DNA from: CAYJMQ01 sp964371555
GTDB lineage: Bacteria > Bdellovibrionota > JACOXK01 > 2-02-FULL-40-11
DNA: 45,213 bases
Reading direction: 5' to 3'
Assembly: GCA_964371555.1 (NCBI GenBank)
Contig: CAYJMQ010000013.1
Coordinates: forward strand, 1 to 45,213
This document shows positions 1 through 8,933 of this stretch, piece after piece. Position numbers and translations under genes: made by a program. The notes under the pieces are model-generated. The model had not been told where the DNA came from, did not search any database, and saw only the letters and a program-made list of their open reading frames with translations. The first letter of the stretch is position 1. Each line of letters opens with the position of its first letter.

Positions 1-1202
1 ACATAACTATCACTCGCGTGCCCGCCATGCTGAAAACAGACTCTCTTGGTAAATCCGCTCCTTTCAGCGGCTATCAACGGCGCAATAGAAAAAAGCTCTA
101 TAGATGCCCGCGCGACAACAAAATGAACCTTATATCTTTGATAAAATTCAAGGAGCGCCAATACTTCCACAGCTATATCAAAACAAATTTCCCGGACAAA
201 ATGTTGAAAATAAGGGAGGACCACATCATGAAGATCGAGTCCGCACCGACGGACAAGCCAATCCACGATTTCAGGCTCATCCTCAAGCTGATAAGATGCG
301 GCTTCAAACTGTGCACGCAACTCTCCCCCTAATTTTCTTTTTTCATGAGAGAGATCGCTGATCAGATTCCGCCTCAGTCCCGTTATATCGAAAATCTTTT
401 CCTTTTCTTTCACCAAAACCGTCCCCCCTTTTGCAATCAAAGAGGCCGCGACCGGCGCTGTATCTCTATCGCCTACATGCAAAAAAAGAAAGGTTTGATC
501 TTTAAAAAACTGATTCAGATCATAATATCGTCTGAATTTTTGAAACCGTAGAAATGAATAGAGCGGCTTAACGATTTTTTTAAAGGGGTTTTTTAAGGGT
601 GGGTTTTGAGACGCACCAAAAGGGAAGACCGCAGGGCGCTTTAAAATCAGTTTATTTTCATCTTTATCTTCAAGTTTCGAAACCTGAACCTTGAATTTTT
701 GACAGGTCAGCCGAAGCAGCGGCCAAAAAAATATCTCCGCGTATTGATAGAGGTCATGAATGGAATAATTTGCGTGGCTTTGTTTCTGACCATCGCCTAT
801 ATAGACAATCGATTCCGGGGACCGCATCTTAATAAATTCGCGATATCTCAGCGAAAGAATGATCAGGCTGTCGACAAAAGATTTAAGACGATAATATTGC
901 GGATAGACAAGGGGAAGATTAAATTCGGCGCAGACAGGAACCCGCTGTTTAAGGAAGTCATCAAATCTCTTCATCCATTGAATCTGATCCAGAAAAAAAT
1001 CGTGACCAAAGCCGGAGATTTGCTCACTTCCGGGGGCCGATAGTTGCAGGAGACCGGCGCAATCATCGTCCAGGATCGTGTAAGAAATGCCCGAATCGTT
1101 CAATTGAAAACCTGCCTGGGGACTCAGCGCGACAACGCTTCCATCGACATAAGACCGACCCGGCCTGTGTCTTTCCACAAAATAGAATTTTTTAGACGGC
1201 AT
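1..1202 (-). CDS. Partial surface-polysaccharide biosynthesis-type protein (3' end outside window)
   Basis: Translating the minus strand from the ATG at 1202 gives about 400 codons without a stop up to the window edge, so the C-terminus is missing. The start lies 8 bases after the stop of the upstream peptidase gene, as expected for the same operon. The protein begins MPSKKFYFVERHRPG and has no signal peptide or membrane helix. Near the edge it carries FTKRVCFQHGGH; a QHG-type motif is typical of capsule and CDP-glycerol-transferase-like enzymes with a GT-B fold and of the surface carbohydrate biosynthesis family found in leptospiral O-antigen clusters. The family assignment is an inference from that motif and the glycan context; the long uninterrupted frame is seen directly. 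Confidence 0.75.
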   Translation of the reverse strand, partial: MPSKKFYFVERHRPGRSYVDGSVVALSPQAGFQLNDSGISYTILDDDCAGLLQLSAPGSEQISGFGHDFFLDQIQWMKRFDDFLKQRVPVCAEFNLPLVYPQYYRLKSFVDSLIILSLRYREFIKMRSPESIVYIGDGQKQSHANYSIHDLYQYAEIFFWPLLRLTCQKFKVQVSKLEDKDENKLILKRPAVFPFGASQNPPLKNPFKKIVKPLYSFLRFQKFRRYYDLNQFFKDQTFLFLHVGDRDTAPVAASLIAKGGTVLVKEKEKIFDITGLRRNLISDLSHEKRKLGGELRAQFEAASYQLEDEPEIVDWLVRRCGLDLHDVVLPYFQHFVREICFDIAVEVLALLEFYQRYKVHFVVARASIELFSIAPLIAAERSGFTKRVCFQHGGHASDSY

Positions 1203-1210
1203 AAAATATA

Positions 1211-2734
1211 TTAAGTCGAGCGGGCCGGTACTTCACCCGGTACTTCACCCGGTACTTCACAAAGACCGATGGGGATCCTTAAGTTCTGCCCCATGGATGT
1301 CATCACCATTGATCTCTCGCGACCTGCGATCTTCCCTTTTGAAAAAATAAGTCCCTTTTGAAGATAAGCCTCCGCGTACTGTTTGACGAATTCAAATGGC
1401 ATATCGCTCGCGTCGGCAATATCCAAAAGACTCGCCTTTCCTTCGAGATTCGAAATAAAAAAATCGATAAAGGAACGGAGACAGGGAATTTTTTTGCTTC
1501 TTAACAAACGTATCTCTAGATTGGCTTTCACATTCATCTGATTGGAAACATTGAGGGGCTCCAGATAGAGATTGAGTTTCGGATTTGAAAGCCCCGGATT
1601 CCCTTCGAAACAACGCACAGGAATAAAATCATTCTCTAAAATTAAAAACGCGCGCGTCATTACATCGATCGCAGAAAAGTAATGATTCATGGAAACGTTT
1701 TCAGGAGAATCAAACGAAGTATGATAGTATTTATAGTCTTCTCCAAGGCGGCTAAACGTCGTTGTCGGAATTTCATAGCCGGGGGCGTCGTAAGAAACCT
1801 CATCCCCGCAATCGGGATATTCCCGCCACAAACCAACCTTATATTCGGTTCCAGATTCCGCAATCGCCTGGAAAAGGCTCTTATCAAGCGCGCTCGTTGA
1901 TTGGAACAGGCGGGATTTAGAGAGGCACATCGCAAAAGGGGCATCGTGAGCAAGCATATTGGGACACAAACAGTAGAGCATGCGCTCCCGGATATCCGGT
2001 TCATTTTTCAAATAGATGGCAGAGCCGATAATTTCAGGGCAGATCAAAATCGAATAGCTGTAAAACAAATTTGGGGACCACTTTTCAAGCTGCCAAAGGG
2101 CGGCGAGCGAAGCCAAAACCCCCCCTAACCCATCATTAAATTGCCCCGGATGATCGAGATGTGCTGAAAGGCCGATGATATGTTTTGAAGAACCCGACAC
2201 CGTATATTCGAGCATCGGCATCGGTTCATTCGTAAGCTCCGTTTCCAGATGGAGATGATATTCCGAATCGTTTAAGGTTTTGAGAAGTTCGTAAGGCATC
2301 GCAATCCCCCACCCCTTCTCCCAATGGCGATACATTTTTCGAAAAATATAGGGATAAGCTTCCGGAAGATCTTCCCGCGTATGCAGATGTTTTAAAAGCT
2401 CGTCTTTTGTCAGCGTTCCGATAAACGACTCTGAGTAGGGAACAACTGACAACGGATGAGAGAGATGAATGAGCCCCCCCTTTGAATCTCTCAGTTCGAA
2501 TTTGCGGATATGCCATCTTTTCGGAACACGCCAAAAATTGTGTTCAGATCCAGAAGCAAATTTGATGAGTCTTGTCTGGCCGCGAAAACCATTTTTTCGA
2601 AGCCAACCCTGGATATAGTGAAGACAAAATTCAAAATCATCCGAATTGTGGACACGATTTTTAAGATACAGCGACTGAATAAAATCGCGAATCTCAGATT
2701 CAGGCAATTTCTTAAAACTTTGACTTTCCATCAT
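1211..2734 (-). CDS. DUF4910/DUF2172-type aminopeptidase-like protein with C-terminal winged helix
   Basis: This 507-residue protein resembles the DUF2172/DUF4910 group, which has an M28-like zinc aminopeptidase fold and often sits in surface-sugar clusters. The putative metal-binding segment is SAHLDHPGQFNDGLGG near residue 190, with a further acidic site at ICPEIIGS near 240 and CGDEVSYDAPG near 310. The last ~80 residues look like a winged-helix domain, common in this family. The physiological substrate is unknown; a role in deacylating or hydrolysing an amide on a sugar is speculation. The start overlaps the end of the upstream sulfotransferase by about 23 bases; an ATGATG pair leaves two adjacent possible starts. 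The C-terminus ends in a tandem GEVP repeat encoded by a 12-bp DNA duplication. Confidence 0.8.
   Translation of the reverse strand: MMESQSFKKLPESEIRDFIQSLYLKNRVHNSDDFEFCLHYIQGWLRKNGFRGQTRLIKFASGSEHNFWRVPKRWHIRKFELRDSKGGLIHLSHPLSVVPYSESFIGTLTKDELLKHLHTREDLPEAYPYIFRKMYRHWEKGWGIAMPYELLKTLNDSEYHLHLETELTNEPMPMLEYTVSGSSKHIIGLSAHLDHPGQFNDGLGGVLASLAALWQLEKWSPNLFYSYSILICPEIIGSAIYLKNEPDIRERMLYCLCPNMLAHDAPFAMCLSKSRLFQSTSALDKSLFQAIAESGTEYKVGLWREYPDCGDEVSYDAPGYEIPTTTFSRLGEDYKYYHTSFDSPENVSMNHYFSAIDVMTRAFLILENDFIPVRCFEGNPGLSNPKLNLYLEPLNVSNQMNVKANLEIRLLRSKKIPCLRSFIDFFISNLEGKASLLDIADASDMPFEFVKQYAEAYLQKGLIFSKGKIAGRERSMVMTSMGQNLRIPIGLCEVPGEVPGEVPARST
1227..1260. repeat. 12-bp tandem repeat, about 2.8 copies, in the peptidase C-terminus
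   Basis: The unit GGTACTTCACCC is present twice in full plus 10 bases, encoding GEVP repeats just before the stop codon at 1211. It is one of several 12-18 bp in-frame duplications in the window. Confidence 0.9.
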
Positions 2735-3928
2735 TTTTAGCGTTTAGGGCATTAAAAAAATCAATAGAAAGAAACATTCGTTCTTTGTCCTCATCGAGCG
2801 CCCGATCCCCCTTTCCAACGGATGAGAAGCGAACCGACTCCAGAGCCAGTTCTCTGATCGTCTCTTCTTCACTCATCGCGTATTTTCGAATCCATTCGGC
2901 AAGTTCATCTTTTAAAACAGCGGGTGAATGAAAAATAGATGCGATCGGAAATTCCCGACTCTCAGCATAAAGCGGCTGATAACCCAATAGTTTCATTTCA
3001 TAAAAACAGAGATATTCAATGAGTTCAATTTCCTTTTTTGTGAGNNNNNNNNNNTTGTGAGAACCGTTTTCCATTTATCGATCGATTCCTGATTAAATGC
3101 GCGCAGCCCTTTCTCATCTTTATAGTAGGTGGAATTCTGATGCCAGGGCTCGCCGCTCCCCCCGACAAAATGCCCGGCATCGACCATTTTTGGATGATAG
3201 TCGAGTCTTAAAAAATCACAAATTTTCCGGGAAATTCTCACCGGCTCTTTCACGAGTTCTTCATATTGGATAAAAAGGGTTCGGTCCCGAAATGAATGTT
3301 CGCGGATGCAGTAAAGCCAACTCATCGTCGCAAGTTTGCGCCATTGCCGTATCAAAAAAAACCACGGATACTTGTAAGAATAGGCATTTCTTGAGGCGCA
3401 GACAGCCCGCGGATCTCTGACAATATTTAAAATTTTGATATTCGGATATGTCTTTAAAAAAACGGGAATGAATTCATCTGTCCAGACAAGCTTCGTACAG
3501 ATGTGAGAGGTCTTATCATCTCCATACGCCTCTTTCACCATTTTTAGGCCGCTCTCGAAAAGTTCCGCAAAAGCGCCCCCCGAAATCTTTTCTGCGAGGG
3601 GGACGATCTTTGGTGAATACCCCGAGGCGTATTTTGCAATGCTCCCACGGAGTTTTTTAAGATCCACCATCTGCGATGAAACATGAAGATCCGCCGCTGC
3701 GATTTTTTTCATCAAACTGATTTTCTTAGAATCAAAATAATAGTCGTCAAAAGGGGCGTCTGGATCGATCTCGTACGCCAGGGAACGGGCGATTTCATTT
3801 CGAAATTCTTTTAAAATCGGCTGAAATGAATCAGAAGAAGAGCAAATATCAGGGTGGGCATTGAGCATCGTAGAAAGCAATGTCGTTCCTGAGCGAAACA
3901 TTCCCGTAATAACACTGTGGCTTTCCAT
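2712..3928 (-). CDS. Sulfotransferase (reading frame interrupted only by an assembly gap)
   Basis: The protein starts MESHSVITGMFRSGTTLLST; FRSGTTLL is the PAPS 5'-phosphosulfate-binding loop and LNIVRDPRAVCASRN near residue 170 is the 3'-phosphate-binding motif of the Sulfotransfer family. It probably transfers sulfate from PAPS to a sugar of the surface glycan. The ATG at 3928 is chosen because GGAAAG lies just upstream; a longer start would run into the amidotransferase gene. Ten Ns at 3045-3054 appear to break the frame, but TTGTGAG occurs on both sides of the gap. Merging the flanks on that overlap restores WKTVLTKKEIELIEYL and one continuous 399-residue protein ending at 2712. The gene is therefore probably intact. 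Confidence 0.85.
3045..3054. other. Assembly gap of ten Ns
   Basis: Ten Ns are flanked on both sides by TTGTGAG. The gap is very probably an unmerged contig overlap of at least 7 bases rather than missing sequence, because removing 17 bases restores the sulfotransferase reading frame. Confidence 0.9.
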
Positions 3929-3941
3929 CGTCTCACTTTCC

Positions 3942-5141
3942 TTAAATCTGAATTTCCTTTGCCGGCTGGCCATTTGCGACTGACATGGGACTCTCCTCTT
4001 TATGATCCCAAATATTGTCTTTCACCCAATGGTGAGAGGCATCTCTCACCCAAACACGCGAATCCCGGAACCGATCTTTAACCTCATCGAAATACGATCG
4101 CTTCCATCCCACATATTCCAACCATCTCGAAATATCGCCCGGGATCACATGATCATATTCGCGAACCATCTCAATCCCCTGCTTTCGGGTCATGACCTCA
4201 CTTCGAATATCCCGGCAGGCATGGTCGGTCGCGCGGCCGTAACCAAACTTTACATATTTCATATAATCATGGATTCCCGTATCGTGCATGTCATTCAAAT
4301 TGGAATCTCGTCGATAGGTCCGGTCAAACGGGCGATCATACAGTTCAAACTGATAAAGATCGATCACCTTTTGAAGGTGCTCAAGCTGTTTCCAGCCAAA
4401 ATAGTTGGAAATAAAAATGCCGCGCAGTTCCAATTTCTCAATCTCTTCATCGGAAGGATAGCTGGCCCAAAGAAAATCGTTTGCTTTTAGCCCTTCGGTC
4501 TCTTCACAAAAATCAAACCAGTCAAACCCGCGACACATGTGCTCGGTGCGATACTTTTTCGTAAATTCAACCCTATCATGATAAGAATGCATCCCGCCTA
4601 GATTCATAAAACCATGTTCACCGTAAATAAAGAGTTTCACGCCAAATTTCCGGGCCATGATAATAGGAAGCGTCATGATGCCAATATGCGTGTGCCAGTT
4701 CGGATCGCCGGTTTTTAGCATTCCAAGACGGTTCAGTTTTTTAAGGACATTGACTTCCGGCGTAAAATGCAAAAAATCCCCCTTAAAATGCTCGCGCATT
4801 CGCTGAATGTTTCTCATGCCGACATCGGTATGATTGTTTTCGGCGTAACAGACAAAAAGGACTTTCAGACCATATTCCCTGCAAAGAATGTGCGCCTGCC
4901 AAAAGCTGTCTTTTCCACCGCTGACCGCAATCACACAATCGTAATTGCTTGAATCTTTGCTTCGGTACTGATCGATCAAGTCATCAAAATCTTTTCGGCG
5001 CTGATCCCAATCAATTCTGCTTTGCTCTTCATGCGTGCGACAACCGCTGCAAATCCCGCGCGCGTCAAAGGTAAGAGGGGTCGCCGCAACGCCAGGATAG
5101 ACACAGCGCGTGCAGTATTTCATTTGCGGGGGTTTAATCAT
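3942..5141 (-). CDS. N-acetyl sugar amidotransferase (WbpG/PseA type)
   Basis: This 399-residue PP-loop ATP pyrophosphatase belongs to the N-acetyl sugar amidotransferase family. The ATP-binding loop AVSGGKDS is near residue 75, preceded by two N-terminal cysteine pairs (YCTRC and CSGC) that probably bind zinc. WbpG (Pseudomonas) and PseA (Campylobacter) use ammonia supplied by HisH/HisF partners to turn an N-acetyl group of a sugar into an acetamidino group. Here the gene directly follows hisF and hisH homologues with an 8-base overlap, and the complete pseudaminic acid pathway is nearby, so acetamidino-pseudaminic acid is the likely product. An alternative start at MKYCTRC is six codons further in. 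A 13-base gap separates it from the sulfotransferase gene. Confidence 0.92.
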   Translation of the reverse strand: MIKPPQMKYCTRCVYPGVAATPLTFDARGICSGCRTHEEQSRIDWDQRRKDFDDLIDQYRSKDSSNYDCVIAVSGGKDSFWQAHILCREYGLKVLFVCYAENNHTDVGMRNIQRMREHFKGDFLHFTPEVNVLKKLNRLGMLKTGDPNWHTHIGIMTLPIIMARKFGVKLFIYGEHGFMNLGGMHSYHDRVEFTKKYRTEHMCRGFDWFDFCEETEGLKANDFLWASYPSDEEIEKLELRGIFISNYFGWKQLEHLQKVIDLYQFELYDRPFDRTYRRDSNLNDMHDTGIHDYMKYVKFGYGRATDHACRDIRSEVMTRKQGIEMVREYDHVIPGDISRWLEYVGWKRSYFDEVKDRFRDSRVWVRDASHHWVKDNIWDHKEESPMSVANGQPAKEIQI

Positions 5142-5934
5142 ACGTTAACGGTTTTACTGGAAAACGAGCCTCAAGCAACTCTTTTTTTATCCGAATATAG
5201 GCATTCTCTGTGAAGTTAAAAATATTTCCCGCGGCAATGGCCGAGGCATTTGTTTTTTCCAAAACCTCTTTAAAATGCTTTGGAAGCCCCGCTCCCCCGC
5301 AGGCAATCACGGGAATCCTGACCCCATCAGAAATTTTGCAAATAATTTCGAGATCAAAGCCAGATGCCGTTCCATCCCGATCGATTGAGTTTAAAAAAAT
5401 TTCTCCCGCCCCGAGATCCGCCACCCTCCTTGCCCATTCCATCGGTGAAACATCGACAGGGGTCTCCCCCTGGTCGATATAGAGCCGATGTCCCCCCTCC
5501 TCCCTCTTCACATCAATCCCCGCCACCACACACTGGCTCCCGAAATGCCGGGCAATGTCTGTAATTAACTTTGGATTGCGATACGCGTGGCTATTGATGA
5601 TCACCTTATCCGCGCCATTGGCCACAAAGGCTGCCGCCTCTTCAAACGATGAAATTCTTCCGCCAAACGTAAGCGGCATAAAGCACTGTTTTGAAATCGC
5701 CTGCAAAATTTTTAAAAGATCTCTTTCGCTCTTTATTTTCTGATCATCCCGTTTTAAATCGTGCGTGCCCTCGCGCGTAATATTGATGTAAACCACTTCA
5801 TCTGCAAACCAATCGTTTAGCCGCTGCAGCTGATGGATCGGATTCCCCAGCTCGCGGAAATCACAAAATTCCTGGCTTCGAACAATCAGCCCATTTTTTA
5901 GAAATAAAACCGGGATAATTCGCTTTTTTAACAT
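5134..5934 (-). CDS. hisF2: HisF-like acetamidino-modification protein (AglZ/HisF2/WbuZ)
   Basis: A 266-residue TIM-barrel protein of the HisF family. The start MLKKRIIPVLFLKNGLIVRS matches the HisF2/WbuZ subfamily that works in sugar amidation rather than the histidine-pathway HisF. The phosphate-binding loops PLTFGGRI and PVIACGGAG are visible. In the known Pseudomonas and Escherichia systems this protein and HisH deliver ammonia to the WbpG-type amidotransferase. Its gene overlaps hisH by 7 bases and the amidotransferase by 8, so the three are almost certainly co-translated. No other histidine biosynthesis genes occur in the window, which supports the sugar role. Confidence 0.9.
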   Translation of the reverse strand: MLKKRIIPVLFLKNGLIVRSQEFCDFRELGNPIHQLQRLNDWFADEVVYINITREGTHDLKRDDQKIKSERDLLKILQAISKQCFMPLTFGGRISSFEEAAAFVANGADKVIINSHAYRNPKLITDIARHFGSQCVVAGIDVKREEGGHRLYIDQGETPVDVSPMEWARRVADLGAGEIFLNSIDRDGTASGFDLEIICKISDGVRIPVIACGGAGLPKHFKEVLEKTNASAIAAGNIFNFTENAYIRIKKELLEARFPVKPLTYD

Positions 5935-6533
5935 GATAAATTAAAGAAATTCTTTAATATCTCAAGACCATATTTATGAGATTTTTCAGGATGAAATTGA
6001 ACCCCAAAGACAGGGTATCGTGACACAGCGGATGGGAACAGCCCTCCATACTCACAAACCGCGATGACATCTTGAGAGTTTGCCGCATCGAAAAAATAGC
6101 TATGCACAAAATAATAATCGATCCCATCACGCTTAATTAACGGATTTTCTTTTTCGAGTTTCACACGGTTCCAGCCGATATGGGGGAGTCTGACGTTCTT
6201 GTCAGCCAGACGCCGAACCACCCCTGGAATCAACCCAAGCCCCTCATGCTCTCCCCATTCCATCCCTTTCTCCGCCAGGAGCTGCATCCCAAGACAAATT
6301 CCAAGAACAGGAATCCGTTTTTCCAAAATCGTTCGTTTGAGATCGGGAATTATTCGAAGCTTCTCTAAATTCTCCATTCCGCGCCCAAACGCGCCGACGC
6401 CCGGAAGAATAAGGTGAGAAACCGACGGTAACTGATCGGCTTCCCGAATGATCTCTGTCTCTTCCCCAAGGAATTCACACGCATTCTTCAGAGACTGCAG
6501 ATTCCCCATTCCATAGTCGATAATGCCAATCAT
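5928..6533 (-). CDS. hisH2: HisH-type glutamine amidotransferase for sugar amidation
   Basis: A 201-residue class I glutamine amidotransferase. The nucleophile elbow LGICLGMQLL (around residue 80) carries the catalytic Cys, and GVQFHPEKS near residue 182 carries the His and Glu of the triad. It hydrolyses glutamine to ammonia, which is channelled through the HisF2 barrel to the neighbouring WbpG/PseA-type enzyme. The start ATG at 6533 begins MIGIIDYGMGNLQS, which is the normal N-terminus of the family. It lies 25 bases downstream of a small unknown gene in the same direction. Confidence 0.93.
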   Translation of the reverse strand: MIGIIDYGMGNLQSLKNACEFLGEETEIIREADQLPSVSHLILPGVGAFGRGMENLEKLRIIPDLKRTILEKRIPVLGICLGMQLLAEKGMEWGEHEGLGLIPGVVRRLADKNVRLPHIGWNRVKLEKENPLIKRDGIDYYFVHSYFFDAANSQDVIAVCEYGGLFPSAVSRYPVFGVQFHPEKSHKYGLEILKNFFNLSC

Positions 6534-6558
6534 CTTCTTGCCCCTTTAGGTCACCCCT

Positions 6559-6960
6559 TCAGGAATAGTATTCTACACTCATCCCTTTTTCCGTTAGATC
6601 ACGATCCAGTTTTTGGGTTTTGCCATTTTTGAAGATCAATATCTGCCCAATGCTGAGAGAGCCGGAAAAAGGGATCGGAAGATAAAATGTCTTAGGATTT
6701 TCAAACACCGGTCTGAATTTCTTTGAATCAATCACAACGTCTGCTGAAATATCGTGCTCAGACGACCAAGTTTTCTCAAGTGCCCCCCGCTCCCCCTGAA
6801 TGCTAAATTCCAGACGAGTCTTTTTCACATCGGAACAAGGGAAATTGGGCGGTATTGCTTTCGGCAAAGAAATCACAATCCGCGTATGAAGATCGTCGCG
6901 TTCAATAAAATCAACTTTTACACCTGAAGGCTTTCTGAATTTCTTAAACCATCCGAACAT
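6559..6960 (-). CDS. Hypothetical protein, 133 aa
   Basis: I do not recognise this protein. It begins MFGWFKKFRKPSG and appears rich in beta-strand, with no signal peptide and no membrane helix. Its start overlaps the end of the upstream methyltransferase gene by 17 bases, and the acetamidino genes follow after 25 bases. It therefore seems to be part of the same operon. The tight overlaps with good genes on both sides argue that it is real; nothing in the sequence reveals its function. Confidence 0.65.
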   Translation of the reverse strand: MFGWFKKFRKPSGVKVDFIERDDLHTRIVISLPKAIPPNFPCSDVKKTRLEFSIQGERGALEKTWSSEHDISADVVIDSKKFRPVFENPKTFYLPIPFSGSLSIGQILIFKNGKTQKLDRDLTEKGMSVEYYS

Positions 6961-7867
6961 TTTGTGTTATTGGCTTTCTTAAAATCACTCGTAAATTTTG
7001 CGCGTCGCGCTCGACCCCTTTAAAAAATCGATCCTGCTTAAAGAGGCGGCCAAAAAAGGGAAGAAATGTGCATGGATTAAGATGGCCATCGGCATCATAC
7101 CGGGCTTTTGATCTTAGCCTCAGCCATTCTATCCCCTCCCGACTTAACCATTTCCCCTCCCTCCGCGGAAGATCCAAAACACGCGTGCAGACCACTTCAA
7201 AACCGACCGACTCTGCCAAACGATTCAATGTCTGCGGAGTAAAAAAATAGAGGTGGGGAATAATCTGCTCGGCCTTCCTCTTTTCAAATCGTGTTTCATT
7301 GGGGACCTCAATAAAAACCCACCCGCCGGGCTTAAGAAGCCTGAAAAACTCTGCGAGATATTCCTTCGGATTTCTCACGTGCTCAAGCACATGGGAGTGG
7401 CAAATCCCATGAAAACTCTCCTTTGGAAACATCGCGGGAGAAAAAGGCTTTTGAACAATCTTTATTCCATACCATTTTTCACCATAGGCGCTCCTCGGAT
7501 TTGGATCGATGCCTGTCACCTGCCACCCCCGCTCTTTAAAGAGGCTAAGCAGACTCCCCGCATGACATCCCACATCGAGCACAGCTCCCTTTTCAATGTT
7601 ACAAAATTTCCGAATAAAATTAAATTGATGATAGGCGCGCAGTCGATACCCATTTTCATCTTTATCCGTCATTTCATATCCCCGCTCTAAAGAATTTCCG
7701 AACGAACACTGATAATAATTATTTAAAAAATCATCTGTCGGAAGAGGCTGCGCCTGCAAAAGATCACACTTGAGACATCTCACAACATCGACATTTTCAA
7801 AACCGGGATAAGGGGAGAGCCTCTCGTAATTCTCGGCATGACACTGATTGCAGTTCGAGTAGTTCAT
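6944..7867 (-). CDS. Class I SAM-dependent methyltransferase with N-terminal zinc ribbon
   Basis: The N-terminus from ATG 7867 reads MNYSNCNQCHAEN, followed by VVRCLKCDLLQ, giving two CxxC pairs that probably bind zinc. A Rossmann methyltransferase domain follows: motif I is VLDVGCHAGSLL, then VTGIDPN for the acidic ribose contact and CHSHVLEHVRNP in the Methyltransf_23 style, with FFRLLKPGGWVFIEVP after it. Such proteins are common in O-antigen clusters, where they modify nucleotide sugars or glycans; the precise substrate cannot be read. A longer TTG start at 7933 is possible but lacks a ribosome binding site and adds residues atypical of the family. The gene is transcribed away from the sulfotransferase at 7959. 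Confidence 0.85.
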   Translation of the reverse strand: MNYSNCNQCHAENYERLSPYPGFENVDVVRCLKCDLLQAQPLPTDDFLNNYYQCSFGNSLERGYEMTDKDENGYRLRAYHQFNFIRKFCNIEKGAVLDVGCHAGSLLSLFKERGWQVTGIDPNPRSAYGEKWYGIKIVQKPFSPAMFPKESFHGICHSHVLEHVRNPKEYLAEFFRLLKPGGWVFIEVPNETRFEKRKAEQIIPHLYFFTPQTLNRLAESVGFEVVCTRVLDLPRREGKWLSREGIEWLRLRSKARYDADGHLNPCTFLPFFGRLFKQDRFFKGVERDAQNLRVILRKPITQNVRMV

Positions 7868-7958
7868 AAGCTTTTGGCTATCAAAAACCGTTGTTAAACG
7901 CAAATGGGTTCTCCCGCAAGATTGAATTTGCAAAAGGGATAAGATTTGTTAATTGAGA

Positions 7959-8933
7959 ATGAGTATGAGACTTATCCAGATCGGCAACGCCAAGAGTGGG
8001 AATTTTTGGCTCTATCGGATTCTCCAGCAGATCCTTCTGGAGGCCAGGATAGAAATCAAAAGCTTTATCAAAAACCAGCCGATTTATAATGTCGCAAAAG
8101 AGTGGAAGTTAAGTTTTTCCGAGCAGGCATCCATAGACAATCTCATGATCACTCCTTCCCAGTATTATTACCGTATCAGCTCCATCCTCCAGATGCCGAT
8201 TGAAAAACTTGATGACTATGCGGCACAAACCACACATGTCTGGCTGCAGTCCCCGCCGTGTGAATTAACCGCTGGCGCTCTTTCAAGGTTTGAAAAAATA
8301 ATCTATATCGTGCGCGATCCGCGCGATGTCGCGATTTCAAACAGCAAATATGCCTTTACCCCGTATCGCTCTGCCCTCTTTCCGCCGGGTGTCAGCAACT
8401 CCCATCTCTATTTAGATAAAAAATTAGAACACGAAATATATCTTTGGGTTCAGCATGTCGGGGGATATCTGAAACTCAAATCTCAATTCCCGATTCACGT
8501 TGTTTTTTATGAGCGATTCATTCAATCTTTTGATGAGGAACTTTCAAATCTCATTGATTATTTGGGGCTAAATCTTGGCGATAGTTCGGGAAAAAAAATA
8601 CGGGATTCCGTTGCTTTTGAATCGATGAAAGCCAAAGACCCTCAACATGTCAGATCTGGAAAAATTTACGAATGGAATGAGCTTCTTACGAAAAGGCAAA
8701 AAAGGGGGGTTTTAAATATCGCAAAACCGATGCTGAGATTCCTTCACTATCCATTACATCTTGATGAACAGAACCAAAGATGGCCGCTCCCTTCGCTCAC
8801 AGACGACTTAACACACGAAACACTCGAAACAGCCATCCGCTATTCAAAACGAAAATTCCAGATCTCGAAAATTCAGACAAAAATTCTTAAAAGCCTTCGC
8901 CCTCCCTTCTTCGCAGGAAGATCACCCTCATGA
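7959..8933 (+). CDS. Sulfotransferase domain protein
   Basis: A roughly 325-residue cytosolic sulfotransferase-like protein. The PAPS 5'-phosphosulfate loop is NAKSGNFWLYRIL near the N-terminus (KSGxxWL type), IIYIVRDPRDVAISNS near residue 115 is the 3'-phosphate site, and HVRSGKIYEWNELL near 230 matches the C-terminal (R)xGxxxxW motif. This is the second sulfotransferase of the locus, so the glycan may be sulfated at more than one position. Starts at ATG 7959 or ATG 7965 are equally possible. It overlaps the next gene by 4 bases (ATGA) and lies on the strand opposite to its neighbours on both sides. Confidence 0.88.
   Translation: MSMRLIQIGNAKSGNFWLYRILQQILLEARIEIKSFIKNQPIYNVAKEWKLSFSEQASIDNLMITPSQYYYRISSILQMPIEKLDDYAAQTTHVWLQSPPCELTAGALSRFEKIIYIVRDPRDVAISNSKYAFTPYRSALFPPGVSNSHLYLDKKLEHEIYLWVQHVGGYLKLKSQFPIHVVFYERFIQSFDEELSNLIDYLGLNLGDSSGKKIRDSVAFESMKAKDPQHVRSGKIYEWNELLTKRQKRGVLNIAKPMLRFLHYPLHLDEQNQRWPLPSLTDDLTHETLETAIRYSKRKFQISKIQTKILKSLRPPFFAGRSPS

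Noticed and set aside
699..1043. Plus-strand open frame of 114 codons, and other plus-strand frames between 18 and 551
   Set aside because: They lie opposite a ~400-codon minus-strand frame that continues the operon and has family-like motifs; they are shadows.
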